Positions 36,670-44,600 of a stretch of DNA of 64,000 nt are shown here, one piece after another (the first letter of the stretch is position 1; each line of letters opens with the position of its first letter). This stretch comes from Thermopolyspora sp040678635 (GTDB taxonomy: Bacteria; Actinomycetota; Actinomycetes; Streptosporangiales; Streptosporangiaceae). The notes under the pieces are model-generated. The model was not told the origin of the DNA, made no database searches, and saw only the letters and a program-made list of their open reading frames with translations. The position numbers and the translations under genes were made by a program. The DNA is taken from NCBI RefSeq assembly GCF_040678635.1, contig NZ_JBFATZ010000007.1:62001-126000 (forward strand), read 5' to 3'.

Positions 36670-36713
36670 TCCGCCGACGGATCCGCCGGCGGCGTCCGCG
36701 GCGGACCCGCCCC

Positions 36714-36730
36714 GCGTCCGCGGCGGACGC
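36714..36730. terminator. GC-rich inverted repeat after the DUF1707 gene
   Basis: GCGTCCGC and GCGGACGC flank a single G. A second, partial copy of GTCCGCGGCGGAC lies about 25 bp upstream. Located 45 nt after the stop of DUF1707 and before the hydroxyproline operon promoter; probable transcription stop. Confidence 0.5.
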
Positions 36731-36782
36731 CTGCGCTCAAGGAGCCGGGCCGTTTCGGTGCCGGGCTTGACGGCAATGGTCA

Positions 36783-36799
36783 GGAAAGATGCTCTTTCC
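36783..36799. promoter_or_regulatory. Inverted repeat GGAAAGA-TGC-TCTTTCC, candidate operator
   Basis: A perfect 7-bp inverted repeat with 3-bp spacer, just 4 bp upstream of a good -35 candidate for the operon. The only regulator in the operon is the GntR protein at 44597-45328, so it is the natural candidate to bind here. No second copy was seen near the regulator gene. Confidence 0.5.
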
Positions 36800-36803
36800 G
36801 TCC

Positions 36804-36832
36804 TTGGTACGACAATTGGAATGTGACATATT
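36804..36832 (+). promoter_or_regulatory. Candidate promoter of the hydroxyproline operon
   Basis: TTGGTA (36804-36809), a 17-bp spacer and CATATT (36827-36832). Transcription would begin about 36839-36840, right at the ATG, so the first gene could be leaderless; no ribosome-binding site is visible, in agreement. Confidence 0.5.
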
Positions 36833-36839
36833 ACTGCCG

Positions 36840-37994
36840 ATGGGCATGCCGGACGTGGTGGTGATCGGAGCGGGCGTGGTGGGGGCGGCCTGCGCCCACT
36901 ACGCGGCGCGCGCGGGCCTGCACGTTGTCGTCGTCGACCGAGGATCGGTCGCGGGCGGCACCACTGGGGCGGGCGAGGGCAACGTGCTGGTGTCCGACAA
37001 GGAACCCGGGCCGGAGCTGGACCTCGCGATGCTGTCCGCCCGGCTGTGGGCCGAGTTGGATCGCGAGGTCGGCGGATTCGAGTACGAGCCCAAGGGCGGG
37101 CTCGTCGTCGCCGAGACGCCCCGGGCGCTTGAGGCGCTGGCACGCCTCGCGTACGGCCAGCGGGAGGCCGGCGTGGAATGCACGGATGTGGCCGCCGCGG
37201 GGCTTCACGACTACGAGCCCCATCTGACCGGCGGTCTCGCGGGCGGCGTCCACTATCCGCAGGACGCGCAGGTCCAGCCCATGCTTGCCGCCGCCCGGCT
37301 GATCGCCGCGCCGACGGGACCCGGTTCGGTGACGCTGCGGACCGGGGAGACCGTCACCGGGATCCTGCGGTCACGGGACGGCCGGGCGCGCGGGGTGCGG
37401 ACCGCCGCGGGCGAGCTGCACGCGGGAGCGGTCGTCAACGCCGCGGGAACGTGGGGCGGCGAGGTCGCCGCCCTCGCCGGGGTCGAGCTGCCGATCCTGC
37501 CGAGGCGCGGATTCATCCTGGTCACCGAGCCGCTGACCGGCCGGGACCTGGTACGACACAAGGTCTACACGGCCGCGTACGTCACCGGCGTCGCCAGCGA
37601 CTCCGCCGCGCTGGAGACCTCGGCCGTGGTCGAGAGCACCCCGTCGGGCACCGTGCTGATCGGGGCCAGCCGGGAACGGGTCGGCTTCGACCGCACCGTC
37701 TCGCCGCCGGTCCTGCGCAGGCTCGCCGCCCAGGCCGTGGCGCTGTTCCCCGCGCTCGCCGACGTCCGCGTCATCCGGGCCTACTGCGGCTTCCGCCCGT
37801 ACTGCCCCGACCACCTGCCCGTCATCGGCGAGGACCCGCGAGTTCCCGGCCTGTACCACGCGTGCGGACACGAGGGCGCGGGCATCGGCCTCGCTCCCGC
37901 GACCGGGTATCTGATCGCCCAGGCCCTCGCGGGCACGACGCCGCGGCTCGACCTCACGCCGTTCCGCCCCGCCCGCTTCGACCAGGCGGCCTGA
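36840..37994 (+). CDS. FAD-dependent oxidoreductase, D-hydroxyproline dehydrogenase-like beta subunit
   Basis: 384 residues, DAO (D-amino-acid oxidase / sarcosine oxidase) fold. The FAD-binding motif is VVIGAGVVGAACAHYAARAG, with GSVAGGTTGAGEGNV after it and a C-terminal YHACGHEGAGIGLAPATG. It lies at the head of an operon encoding a 2Fe-2S subunit and an FAD/BFD subunit; this trio matches known three-subunit D-hydroxyproline (or opine/octopine-type) dehydrogenases. With epimerases and a deaminase downstream, oxidation of cis-4-hydroxy-D-proline is the most likely reaction. Overlaps the next gene by 1 nt (TGATG). Confidence 0.85.
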   Translation: MGMPDVVVIGAGVVGAACAHYAARAGLHVVVVDRGSVAGGTTGAGEGNVLVSDKEPGPELDLAMLSARLWAELDREVGGFEYEPKGGLVVAETPRALEALARLAYGQREAGVECTDVAAAGLHDYEPHLTGGLAGGVHYPQDAQVQPMLAAARLIAAPTGPGSVTLRTGETVTGILRSRDGRARGVRTAAGELHAGAVVNAAGTWGGEVAALAGVELPILPRRGFILVTEPLTGRDLVRHKVYTAAYVTGVASDSAALETSAVVESTPSGTVLIGASRERVGFDRTVSPPVLRRLAAQAVALFPALADVRVIRAYCGFRPYCPDHLPVIGEDPRVPGLYHACGHEGAGIGLAPATGYLIAQALAGTTPRLDLTPFRPARFDQAA

Positions 37995-38290
37995 TGGCGG
38001 GCGAACGTAGCGGAGGGGGCATATCAGGCGAGGACGCTCGCCCTGCTCCCGGCTTCGACATCGCCGTGGACGGGCGGCCCGTACCGGTCGTACCCGGACA
38101 GAGCATCGCGGCGGCCATGCACGCGGCAGGCATCCGCGCATGGCGCGTCACCCGGTTCGACGGACGCCCACGCGGCCTCTTCTGCGGCATCGGCGTCTGC
38201 TTCGACTGCCTGATCACCCTCAACGGCGTGCCCTCGCTGCGCGCCTGCGTCATCGAGGCCCGCCCCGGCGACGAGGTGACCACCACATGA
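37994..38290 (+). CDS. 2Fe-2S subunit of the dehydrogenase
   Basis: 98 residues. The plant-ferredoxin-like cluster motif is FCGIGVCFDCLITLNG then LRAC (C-x4-C-x2-C-x11-C). It begins with a Gly-rich linker and has the VPGQSIAAAMHAAG helix typical of the small HcnA/LhpE-like subunit. Its stop overlaps the next ATG (ATGA) of a chain of small open frames that leads to the FAD/BFD subunit. Confidence 0.9.
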   Translation: MAGERSGGGISGEDARPAPGFDIAVDGRPVPVVPGQSIAAAMHAAGIRAWRVTRFDGRPRGLFCGIGVCFDCLITLNGVPSLRACVIEARPGDEVTTT

Positions 38291-38358
38291 CCCGAATCAA
38301 TTCGTCGGCGCGGATCAGGGCCGAGGTACGGCTTGGCGGTGAGGGGGTCGTGCGATGA
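38287..38358 (+). other. First mini-ORF of the overlap chain
   Basis: ATG at 38287 overlaps the 2Fe-2S stop and ends at a TGA overlapping ATG 38355. It encodes 23 residues (MTRINSSARIRAEVRLGGEG, then VVR) unlike the later 36-residue frames. Its function is unknown; it may merely relay ribosomes. Confidence 0.4.
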
Positions 38359-38782
38359 ACCGGCGTGGACATGGGTGGGCGGTGGTCCGGTGGCCTGGTG
38401 AGCCCGGTGACGTGAGGGTGATCGGTCCGCAGGCATGGCCTGGTGGGGTGGAGGGCGCGCCATGAGCCGGCGTGGAGACGGGCGGGCGGTGGTCCGGCGG
38501 CCTGGTGAGCCCGGTGACGTGAGGGTGATCGGTCCGCAGGCATGGCCTGGTGGGGTGGAGGGCGCGCCATGAGCCGGCGTGGAGACGGGCGGGCGGTGGT
38601 TCGGTGGCCTGGTGAGCCCGGTGACGTGAGGGTGATCGGTCCGCAGGCATGGCCTGGCGGGGCGGAGGGCGCGCCATGAGCCGGCGTGGAGACGGGCGGG
38701 CGGTGGTTCGGTGGCCTGGTGAGCCCGGTGACGTGAGGGTGATCGGTCCGCAGGCACGGCCTGGCGGGGCGGAGGGCGCGCC
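38355..38782 (+). repeat. Four 107-bp tandem copies of the flavoprotein 5' end, each a mini-ORF
   Basis: Units start at ATG 38355, 38462, 38569 and 38676. Each carries GGAGGG 6 nt before the next ATG and encodes a 36-residue peptide (MSRRGDGRAVVRRPGEPGDV and onward to VEGAP) closed by TGA. Because 107 is 3n+2, every stop overlaps the next start as ATGA, and the chain runs without break into the real flavoprotein ATG at 38783. The peptide parallels the true N-terminus (MSRREHGRAGGRRSGEAYDL). Whether the mini-ORFs are translated cannot be seen; the reading structure is exact. Confidence 0.95.
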
Positions 38783-41223
38783 ATGAGCCGACGCGAACAC
38801 GGGCGGGCGGGCGGCCGGAGGTCCGGCGAGGCGTACGACCTGGCGGTGATCGGCGGTGGTCCGGCCGGCCTGGCGGCGGCGGTGGCGGCCTCGCGGGCAG
38901 GGCTGACCGTAGCACTGATCGACGGCGGGCCGCGGCTCGGCGGACAGTACTACCGGCATCCGCCCCCGGGTCTCCGCCCGTCGCATCCCGGCACGTCACA
39001 GCATGGATTCGCTCGGTTCGAGCGACTTCGCGCCGCACTGGACGGGCGGGTCGATGTCCTGCTGCGGCATCAGTCGTGGGCCGTGGAACGCATCGGCGGC
39101 GACGCGTCGTCGTGGCGCGACCTCCGTGGCGAGACGTTCGCCGTACGGTGTCTGGCGGGGGAACGGGACGAGACGCCGGAGACCGTGGTGGCGCGGCGGC
39201 TGGTGATCGCCACGGGGGCGCACGATCTGCCGCTGCCGTTCCCCGGGTGGGATCTGCCCGGTGTCATGACGGCAGGCGGGGCGCAGGCGCTGCTGAAAGG
39301 GAACCTGGTCCTCGCCGGGCGGCGGGTGGTGGTCGCGGGGACGGGGCCGTTCCTGCTGCCGGTGGCCGCCGGGCTGGCGGGAGCCGGGGCCGAGGTGGCG
39401 GGCGTGTTCGAGGCCAACGGCGGCCTCGCGATCGCCCCGGAGCTGCTGCGCCGTCCCGGCAAGGTCGCCGAGGCATCCCGGTACGGCTACCAACTGGCCC
39501 GCCACGGCACGCCGTACCGAACCAGGCACGCGGTCATCGCCGCGCACGGCGACCGAGAACTGACACACGTCACCGTGGCCGCCATCGACGAGAACTGGCG
39601 GCCCCGGCCGGGACGGCGGCGCACGATCGCCTGCGACGCGCTCGCCGTCGGCTACGGCTTCACCCCCCGGCTCGACCTGGCCGTCCAGCTCGGCTGCGCC
39701 ACCGGCCCCGACGGATCGGGAGGTGTGGTGGTCCGGGTGGACGCGGGCATGCGCACCAGCGTCCCCGGCGTGTACGCGGCGGGCGAGACCACCGGCGTCG
39801 GCGGCGCCGACCTCGCCGAGACCGAGGGGTGGCTCGCCGGGCGCGCCGTCGCCGCCGACCTCGGCCGCCCGCTACGGCCCGCCCCCGCCCTGTCTCGGCG
39901 GCGTGACCGCCAGGAGGCGTTCGCCCGCGCCCTGCGCCGCGCCTATCCGATCAAGGACGGCTGGACGGCCTGGCTCGACGACGACACCCTGATCTGCCGC
40001 TGCGAGGAGGTCCCGTACGCACGGGTACGCGAGGCACGCGACCTCGGGGCCCGCGACGCCCGCGCGATCAAGCTGCTGGCCCGGCCCGGCATGGGCTGGT
40101 GCCAGGGCCGCATGTGCGGCTACGCCGTGTCCCGGCTGGCGGGCGAGGACCTCGCACCGCCCCGCCGCCTCATCTCGCAGCCCATCCGCCTGGGCGACCT
40201 CGCGGGGCTGGAGCTAGAGCCGCCGTCATCGGACCAGCGCTCTTTTGACCCGGACACCTCCGGGCTGCGACCCCCTGAGCGGCGGCAGACAGAGCTGCGG
40301 GTCCCGGGTTCGGAGCCTGCTCAAGGGCGGCATGCGCCACCGCGTTTCGACGAGCGGTCGCATGTGGAGCCGCGGTCCCGGCCGGACGAGACACGCTCCT
40401 CCCCGGCACAATCCCCTGAGCGGCGGCAGACAGAGCCGCAGGTTCCGGGTTCGGAGCCTGCTCAAGGGCGGCATGCGCCACCGCGTTTCGACGAGCGGTC
40501 GCATGTGGAGCCGCGGTCCCGGCCGGACGAGACACGCTCCTCCCCGGCACAATCCCCTGAGCGGCGGCAGACAGAGCCGCAGGTTCCGGGTTCGGAGCCT
40601 GCTCAAGGGCGGCATGCGCCACCGCGTTTCGACGAGCGGTCGCATGTGGAGCCGCGGTCCCGGCCGGACGAGACACGCTCCTCCCCGGCACAATCCCCTG
40701 AGCGGCGGCAGACAGAGCTGCGGGTCCCGGGTTCGGAGCCTGCTCAAGGGCGGCATGCGCCACCGCGTTTCGACGAGCGGTCGCATGTGGAGCCGCGGTC
40801 CCGGCCGGACGAGACACGCTCCTCCCCGGCACAATCCCCTGAGCGGCGGCAGACAGAGCTGCGGGTCCCGGGTTCGGAGCCTGCTCAAGGGCGGCATGCG
40901 CCACCGCGTTTCGACGAGCGGTCGCATGTGNNNNNNNNNNNNNNNNNNNNNNNNNNNNNNNNNNNNNNNNNNNNNNNNNNNNNNNNNNNNNNNNNNNNNN
41001 NNNNNNNNNNNNNNNNNNNNNNNNNNNNNAGGTTCCGGGTTCGGAGCCTGCTCAAGGGCGGCATGCGCCACCGCGTTTCGACGAGCGGTCGCATGTGGAG
41101 CCGCGGTCCCGGCCGGACGAGACACCCTCCTCCCCGGCACAACCCCCTGAACGGCTGCATCCGCCGTCCCCGGAACAGCGATCCCCGGAGCAGCAGTACC
41201 CGGACATCCCTCCGCCCCAGTGA
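38783..41223 (+). CDS. FAD/NAD(P)-BFD flavoprotein, dehydrogenase alpha subunit, with repetitive C-tail
   Basis: Residues 1-480 are a standard subunit: FAD-binding VIGGGPAGLAAAVAA, GGQYYRHPP, NAD-type VVVAGTGPF, VYAAGETTGVGG, and a BFD-like [2Fe-2S] motif (LICRCEEV ... WCQGRMCG). It is the large subunit of the D-hydroxyproline dehydrogenase-like complex. After residue about 480 the frame runs on into 47-residue repeats (PERRQTELRVPGSEPAQGRH, then APPRFDERSHVEPRSRPDET and RSSPAQS) interrupted by an N-gap. In the gap-corrected frame it ends with PDIPPPQ at TGA 41223, 12 nt before the next gene, whose GAAGGAG follows. With the N-run taken literally the frame would be wrong. Family members lack this tail, so its translation is uncertain. 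Confidence 0.85.
40273..41150 (+). repeat. 141-bp tandem repeats in the flavoprotein 3' end
   Basis: Units start with CCCTGAGCGG at 40273, 40414, 40555, 40696 and 40837, then run into the gap; one more partial unit and a diverged end (41145) follow it. Copies differ mainly in two variants (GAGCTGCGGGTCCC or GAGCCGCAGGTTCC). 141 is a multiple of three and the array is open on both strands. Confidence 0.93.
40931..41029. other. Assembly gap (99 N) inside the 141-bp array
   Basis: The repeat phase across the gap is off by 26 bp; the true missing length should be 73 + 141k nt. This also restores the reading frame that ends at 41223. Copy number is therefore unknown. Confidence 0.9.
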
Positions 41224-41235
41224 GAAGGAGCCGTC

Positions 41236-42141
41236 GTGACCACCTCCACACCGAAACCCCGTGAGCCCTGGCACGGCGTGATGGTGGCGACCGCGCTGCC
41301 GCTGCGCGCCGACCTCACCCCCGACTACGACGCCTACGCCGCGCACTGCCGCCGACTGGTTGAGCACGGCTGCGACGGGGTGGTGCCCAACGGGTCGCTC
41401 GGCGAGTACCAGACCCTCACCCCCGAGGAGCGGGCGCGTGTCGTCGAGACCGCCGTCGAGGCGGTGGGCGGCGACCGGGTCATGCCCGGCGTGGCCGCCT
41501 ACGGCTCGGCCGAGGCGCTGCGCTGGGCACGGCAGGCGGCCGACGTGGGCTGCCGTGCCGTGATGCTGCTGCCGCCGAACGCCTACCGCGCCGACCCGGA
41601 GGCGGTCATGGAGCATTACGCCGAGGTCGCCTCGGCGGGCCTGCCCGTCGTCGCGTACAACAACCCCATCGACACCAAGGTCGACCTGACACCGCCCCTG
41701 CTCGCCCGCCTGCACGCCGCGGGCCTGATCGTCGGCGTCAAGGAGTTCACCGGCGACGTACGGCGCGCCTACGAGATCGCCGAGCTCGCCCCCGGCCTCG
41801 ACCTGCTCGTCGGCTCCGACGACGTGGTCCTGGAACTCGGCATCGCCGGGGCCGTCGGCTGGATCGCGGGCTTCGCCAACGCCCTCCCCGAGGCGTCCGT
41901 CGCCCTCTACCGCGCGAGCGTCGCCCGCGCCCTCGACACCGCGCTTCCGCTCTACCGCACCCTCCACCCCCTGCTGCGCTGGGACGCCAAACCCGAGTTC
42001 GTCCAGGCGATCAAACTCGCCATGGACCTCGTCGGCCGATACGGCGGCCCCTGCCGGCCGCCCCGCCGGGCGCTCAACCCGGAGCAGGACGCCGCCGTCC
42101 GCGCCGCCACGGAGAAGGCCCTCGCCGAGGGGCTGCGATGA
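41236..42141 (+). CDS. DHDPS-family lyase/deaminase, probable pyrroline-4-hydroxy-2-carboxylate deaminase
   Basis: 301 residues, TIM-barrel of the dihydrodipicolinate synthase family. Elements: VVPNGSLGEYQTLTPEER (substrate-binding), PVVAYNNPIDTKVDL with the catalytic Tyr, and GVKEFTGDVRRA with the Schiff-base Lys. In hydroxyproline pathways an enzyme of this family deaminates 1-pyrroline-4-hydroxy-2-carboxylate to 2-oxoglutarate semialdehyde. The assignment comes from the operon context. GTG at 41236 with GAAGGAG upstream. Confidence 0.82.
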   Translation: MTTSTPKPREPWHGVMVATALPLRADLTPDYDAYAAHCRRLVEHGCDGVVPNGSLGEYQTLTPEERARVVETAVEAVGGDRVMPGVAAYGSAEALRWARQAADVGCRAVMLLPPNAYRADPEAVMEHYAEVASAGLPVVAYNNPIDTKVDLTPPLLARLHAAGLIVGVKEFTGDVRRAYEIAELAPGLDLLVGSDDVVLELGIAGAVGWIAGFANALPEASVALYRASVARALDTALPLYRTLHPLLRWDAKPEFVQAIKLAMDLVGRYGGPCRPPRRALNPEQDAAVRAATEKALAEGLR

Positions 42142-42183
42142 GGCCCGGCGCGATGGCCGCGTGGACCACGCCGAGGAGGGCCC

Positions 42184-43185
42184 ATGCGTAGCCGGAGGAT
42201 CTTCCACGCGGTGGACTCGCACACCGAGGGCATGCCCACCCGGGTGATCGTCGGCGGCGTCGGCGTCATCCCGGGCGCGACGATGGCCGAGCGGCGTGAG
42301 CACTTCATGGCCGAGATGGACCACATCAGAAGGCTGCTCATGTACGAGCCGCGCGGCCACTCGGCGATGAGCGGCGCCATCCTCCAGCCGCCGACCCGGC
42401 CGGACGCCGACCACGGGGTGCTGTACATCGAGGTGTCGGGCTGCCTGCCGATGTGCGGCCACGGCACGATCGGCGTGGCGACGGTGCTGGTGGAGACCGG
42501 CATGGTCGAGGTGACCGAGCCGGTGACGACGATCCGGCTCGACACCCCGGCCGGGCTGGTCGTCGCGTCCGTCGCCGTCGAGGACGGCGCGGCCCGGTCG
42601 GTGACGATCCGGAACGTGCCGTCGTTCAGCGTCGCCCTCGACCGGACCGTCAAGGTGTCCGGCCTGGGGGAGATCGGCTACGACCTGGCGTACGGCGGCA
42701 ACTTCTACGCGATCGTCCCCATCGAGGCGATCGGCGTGCCCTTCGAACGCTCGCAAGGCCGGCGCATCCTCGACGCCGGACTCGCGATCATGGCCGCGAT
42801 CAACGAGCAGGCCGACCCCGTCCACCCCGTCGATCCGCGCATCCGCGGCTGCCACCACGTGCAGTTCGTCGCCCCCGGCTCCGACGCCCGATACTCCCGG
42901 CACGCGATGGCCATCCACCCCGGCTGGTTCGACCGCTCCCCGTGCGGCACCGGCACCAGCGCCCGCATGGCGCAGCTCCACGCCCGGGGCGAGCTCCCGC
43001 TCGGGGCCGACTTCGTCAACGAGTCGTTCATCGGCACCCGCTTCACCGGCCGCCTCGTCGAGGAGACCGAGGTCGCGGGGGTTCCGGCGGTCGTCCCCAC
43101 GATCACCGGCCGCGCCTGGGTGACCGGCACCGCTCAGTACTTCCTCGACCCGACCGACCCCTTCCCCGAAGGATTCCTCCTGTGA
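42184..43185 (+). CDS. Proline racemase family: probable 4-hydroxyproline 2-epimerase
   Basis: 333 residues. Both catalytic Cys are present: LPMCGHGTIG and DRSPCGTGTSA, so it should be an epimerase or racemase and not the trans-3-hydroxyproline dehydratase (in which the second Cys is Thr). HAVDSHTEGMPTRVIVGG is the family start. It would turn trans-4-hydroxy-L-proline into the D-isomer used by the dehydrogenase. Its stop overlaps the next gene's GTG (GTGA). Confidence 0.88.
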   Translation: MRSRRIFHAVDSHTEGMPTRVIVGGVGVIPGATMAERREHFMAEMDHIRRLLMYEPRGHSAMSGAILQPPTRPDADHGVLYIEVSGCLPMCGHGTIGVATVLVETGMVEVTEPVTTIRLDTPAGLVVASVAVEDGAARSVTIRNVPSFSVALDRTVKVSGLGEIGYDLAYGGNFYAIVPIEAIGVPFERSQGRRILDAGLAIMAAINEQADPVHPVDPRIRGCHHVQFVAPGSDARYSRHAMAIHPGWFDRSPCGTGTSARMAQLHARGELPLGADFVNESFIGTRFTGRLVEETEVAGVPAVVPTITGRAWVTGTAQYFLDPTDPFPEGFLL

Positions 43186-44216
43186 GCGCCCGCGCCGCCG
43201 AGCCGCCGATCGACCCGGTGACCGAGCCGGTGACTGAGACGGTGATCGAGACGGTCGACTACCACACGGCGGGGGAGCCGTTCCGCGTCGTCGTCGGGGG
43301 AGCGCCGCCGATCCCCGGCGCGACCGTGCTGGACCGCCGGGAGACCGCGGCCGGTTCGGAGGAGATCGACCGGGTACGGCGGCTGCTGTGCCACGAGCCG
43401 CGCGGACACGCCGACATGTACGGCTGTTTCCTGGTCCCGCCGGACGACCCCGGCGCCCACCTGGGCGCGCTGTTCTGGCACAAGGACGGCTACTCCACCG
43501 CCTGCGGCCACGGCACCATCGCCCTGGGCGTCCACGCCGTGCGGACCGGCCTGGTGCGGCCGGACCCGGACGGCCCGACCGAGGTGATCATCGACGTCCC
43601 GTCCGGCCGGGTGAGCGCGATCGTCGTCTGCAGGCGCGGACGCGTCGAGTCGGTCGTCTTCCGCAACGTGCCCTCGTACGTCGTGGCCCGCTCGGTCCCC
43701 CTCGACGGCCCCGGCCTGACCGGCGTGACGGTGGACATCGCGTACGGCGGGGCCCTCTACGCCGTCGTCCCGGCGTCCGCATTCGGTCACACGGTGACGC
43801 CCGGGGATCTCGCCGCGCTGGTCGCCCGTGGCCGTATGATCAAACACGCTCTGGTGGATCATCCCGCCGCCACCCATCGCGGCGATCCCCGCCTGTCCGG
43901 CATCTATGGGGTGATCTTTCACGAGGAGGTCGCCCCCGGCCACCAGCGCAACGTGACCGTCTTCGCCGACGGCGAGGTCGATCGCTCGCCCTGCGGATCG
44001 GGCACGGCGGCCCGTCTCGCCCTGCTGCACGCCGACGGCTTCACCGGCGAGCTCCGCCACGAGAGCATCGTCGGGACGTTCTTCACCGCACGCGTGGCGC
44101 GGGTGGAAGGCGAGGCGATCATCCCCGAGATCGAGGGCATGGCCTACCGCACCGGCGAGCACCGCTTCACCCTCGATCCGGACGACCCTCTCGGCACCGG
44201 CTTCACGCTGAGATAG
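43182..44216 (+). CDS. Second proline racemase family protein
   Basis: 344 residues; paralogue of the preceding gene. Motifs: ETVDYHTAGEPFRVVVGG, GYSTACGHGTIALG and DRSPCGSGTAARL, with both Cys retained. The GYSTACGHG form resembles the branch that includes proline racemases and 3-hydroxyproline enzymes, but the second Cys argues against dehydratase activity. It may act on another proline isomer (proline, or cis- or trans-3-hydroxyproline). An N-terminal VTEPVTETVIETV repeat precedes the domain. Translationally coupled to the upstream gene. Confidence 0.85.
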   Translation: MSARAAEPPIDPVTEPVTETVIETVDYHTAGEPFRVVVGGAPPIPGATVLDRRETAAGSEEIDRVRRLLCHEPRGHADMYGCFLVPPDDPGAHLGALFWHKDGYSTACGHGTIALGVHAVRTGLVRPDPDGPTEVIIDVPSGRVSAIVVCRRGRVESVVFRNVPSYVVARSVPLDGPGLTGVTVDIAYGGALYAVVPASAFGHTVTPGDLAALVARGRMIKHALVDHPAATHRGDPRLSGIYGVIFHEEVAPGHQRNVTVFADGEVDRSPCGSGTAARLALLHADGFTGELRHESIVGTFFTARVARVEGEAIIPEIEGMAYRTGEHRFTLDPDDPLGTGFTLR

Positions 44217-44426
44217 GCCGGAGATGGGTGTCGTGGGACCGCCTGGAAGAAGACCGGACTCGGGCGGGGCCCGAGCCGGACGAGCGTCGCCTGCGACGGC
44301 CCCGGCGCGACCCGGAACACGCGCCAGGACCCGGCACAGGTGAGGCGGCACGATGGGGGCCGCAGAGATGAGGCGGCACGAGTGAGTGAGGGGCGCAGAC
44401 GATCATCGATCAGAGGAGGAGCCGGC

Positions 44427-44600
44427 GTGGACGCCGTGATGGATCCGCGCACGCCGCAGCGGCGCCGACCGGGGCCGGGGCCGCTCGTGTTCATCAGCGT
44501 CGCAATGGCCTGGGAGGATCTCGGGGTGGCGTCGGCCGCCTACGAGGCGTGGGCCGGTGCTCCGGCCCCGTTCGGAGCGGAAGGGGGACTCGGCGGATGA
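44427..44600 (+). CDS. Small hypothetical protein coupled to the GntR gene
   Basis: A 57-residue open frame from GTG 44427, preceded by AGAGGAGGAG at ideal spacing, ending in a TGA that overlaps the GntR ATG (ATGA). The sequence is Arg/Pro-rich at the start, then a hydrophobic helix (PLVFISVAMAWEDLGVASA) and a Gly-rich end. No family recognised. The strong ribosome-binding site and the overlap support translation; its role may be only to couple translation of the regulator. Confidence 0.5.
   Translation: MDAVMDPRTPQRRRPGPGPLVFISVAMAWEDLGVASAAYEAWAGAPAPFGAEGGLGG

Noticed and set aside
38355..38782. CRISPR or transposon array
   Set aside because: The 107-bp units have no unique spacers and are homologous to the adjacent gene start.
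40170..40904. Minus-strand frame with repeated peptide MAHAALEQAPNPGPAALS
   Set aside because: Complement of the 141-bp repeat array; the plus frame continues the flavoprotein and has the better context.
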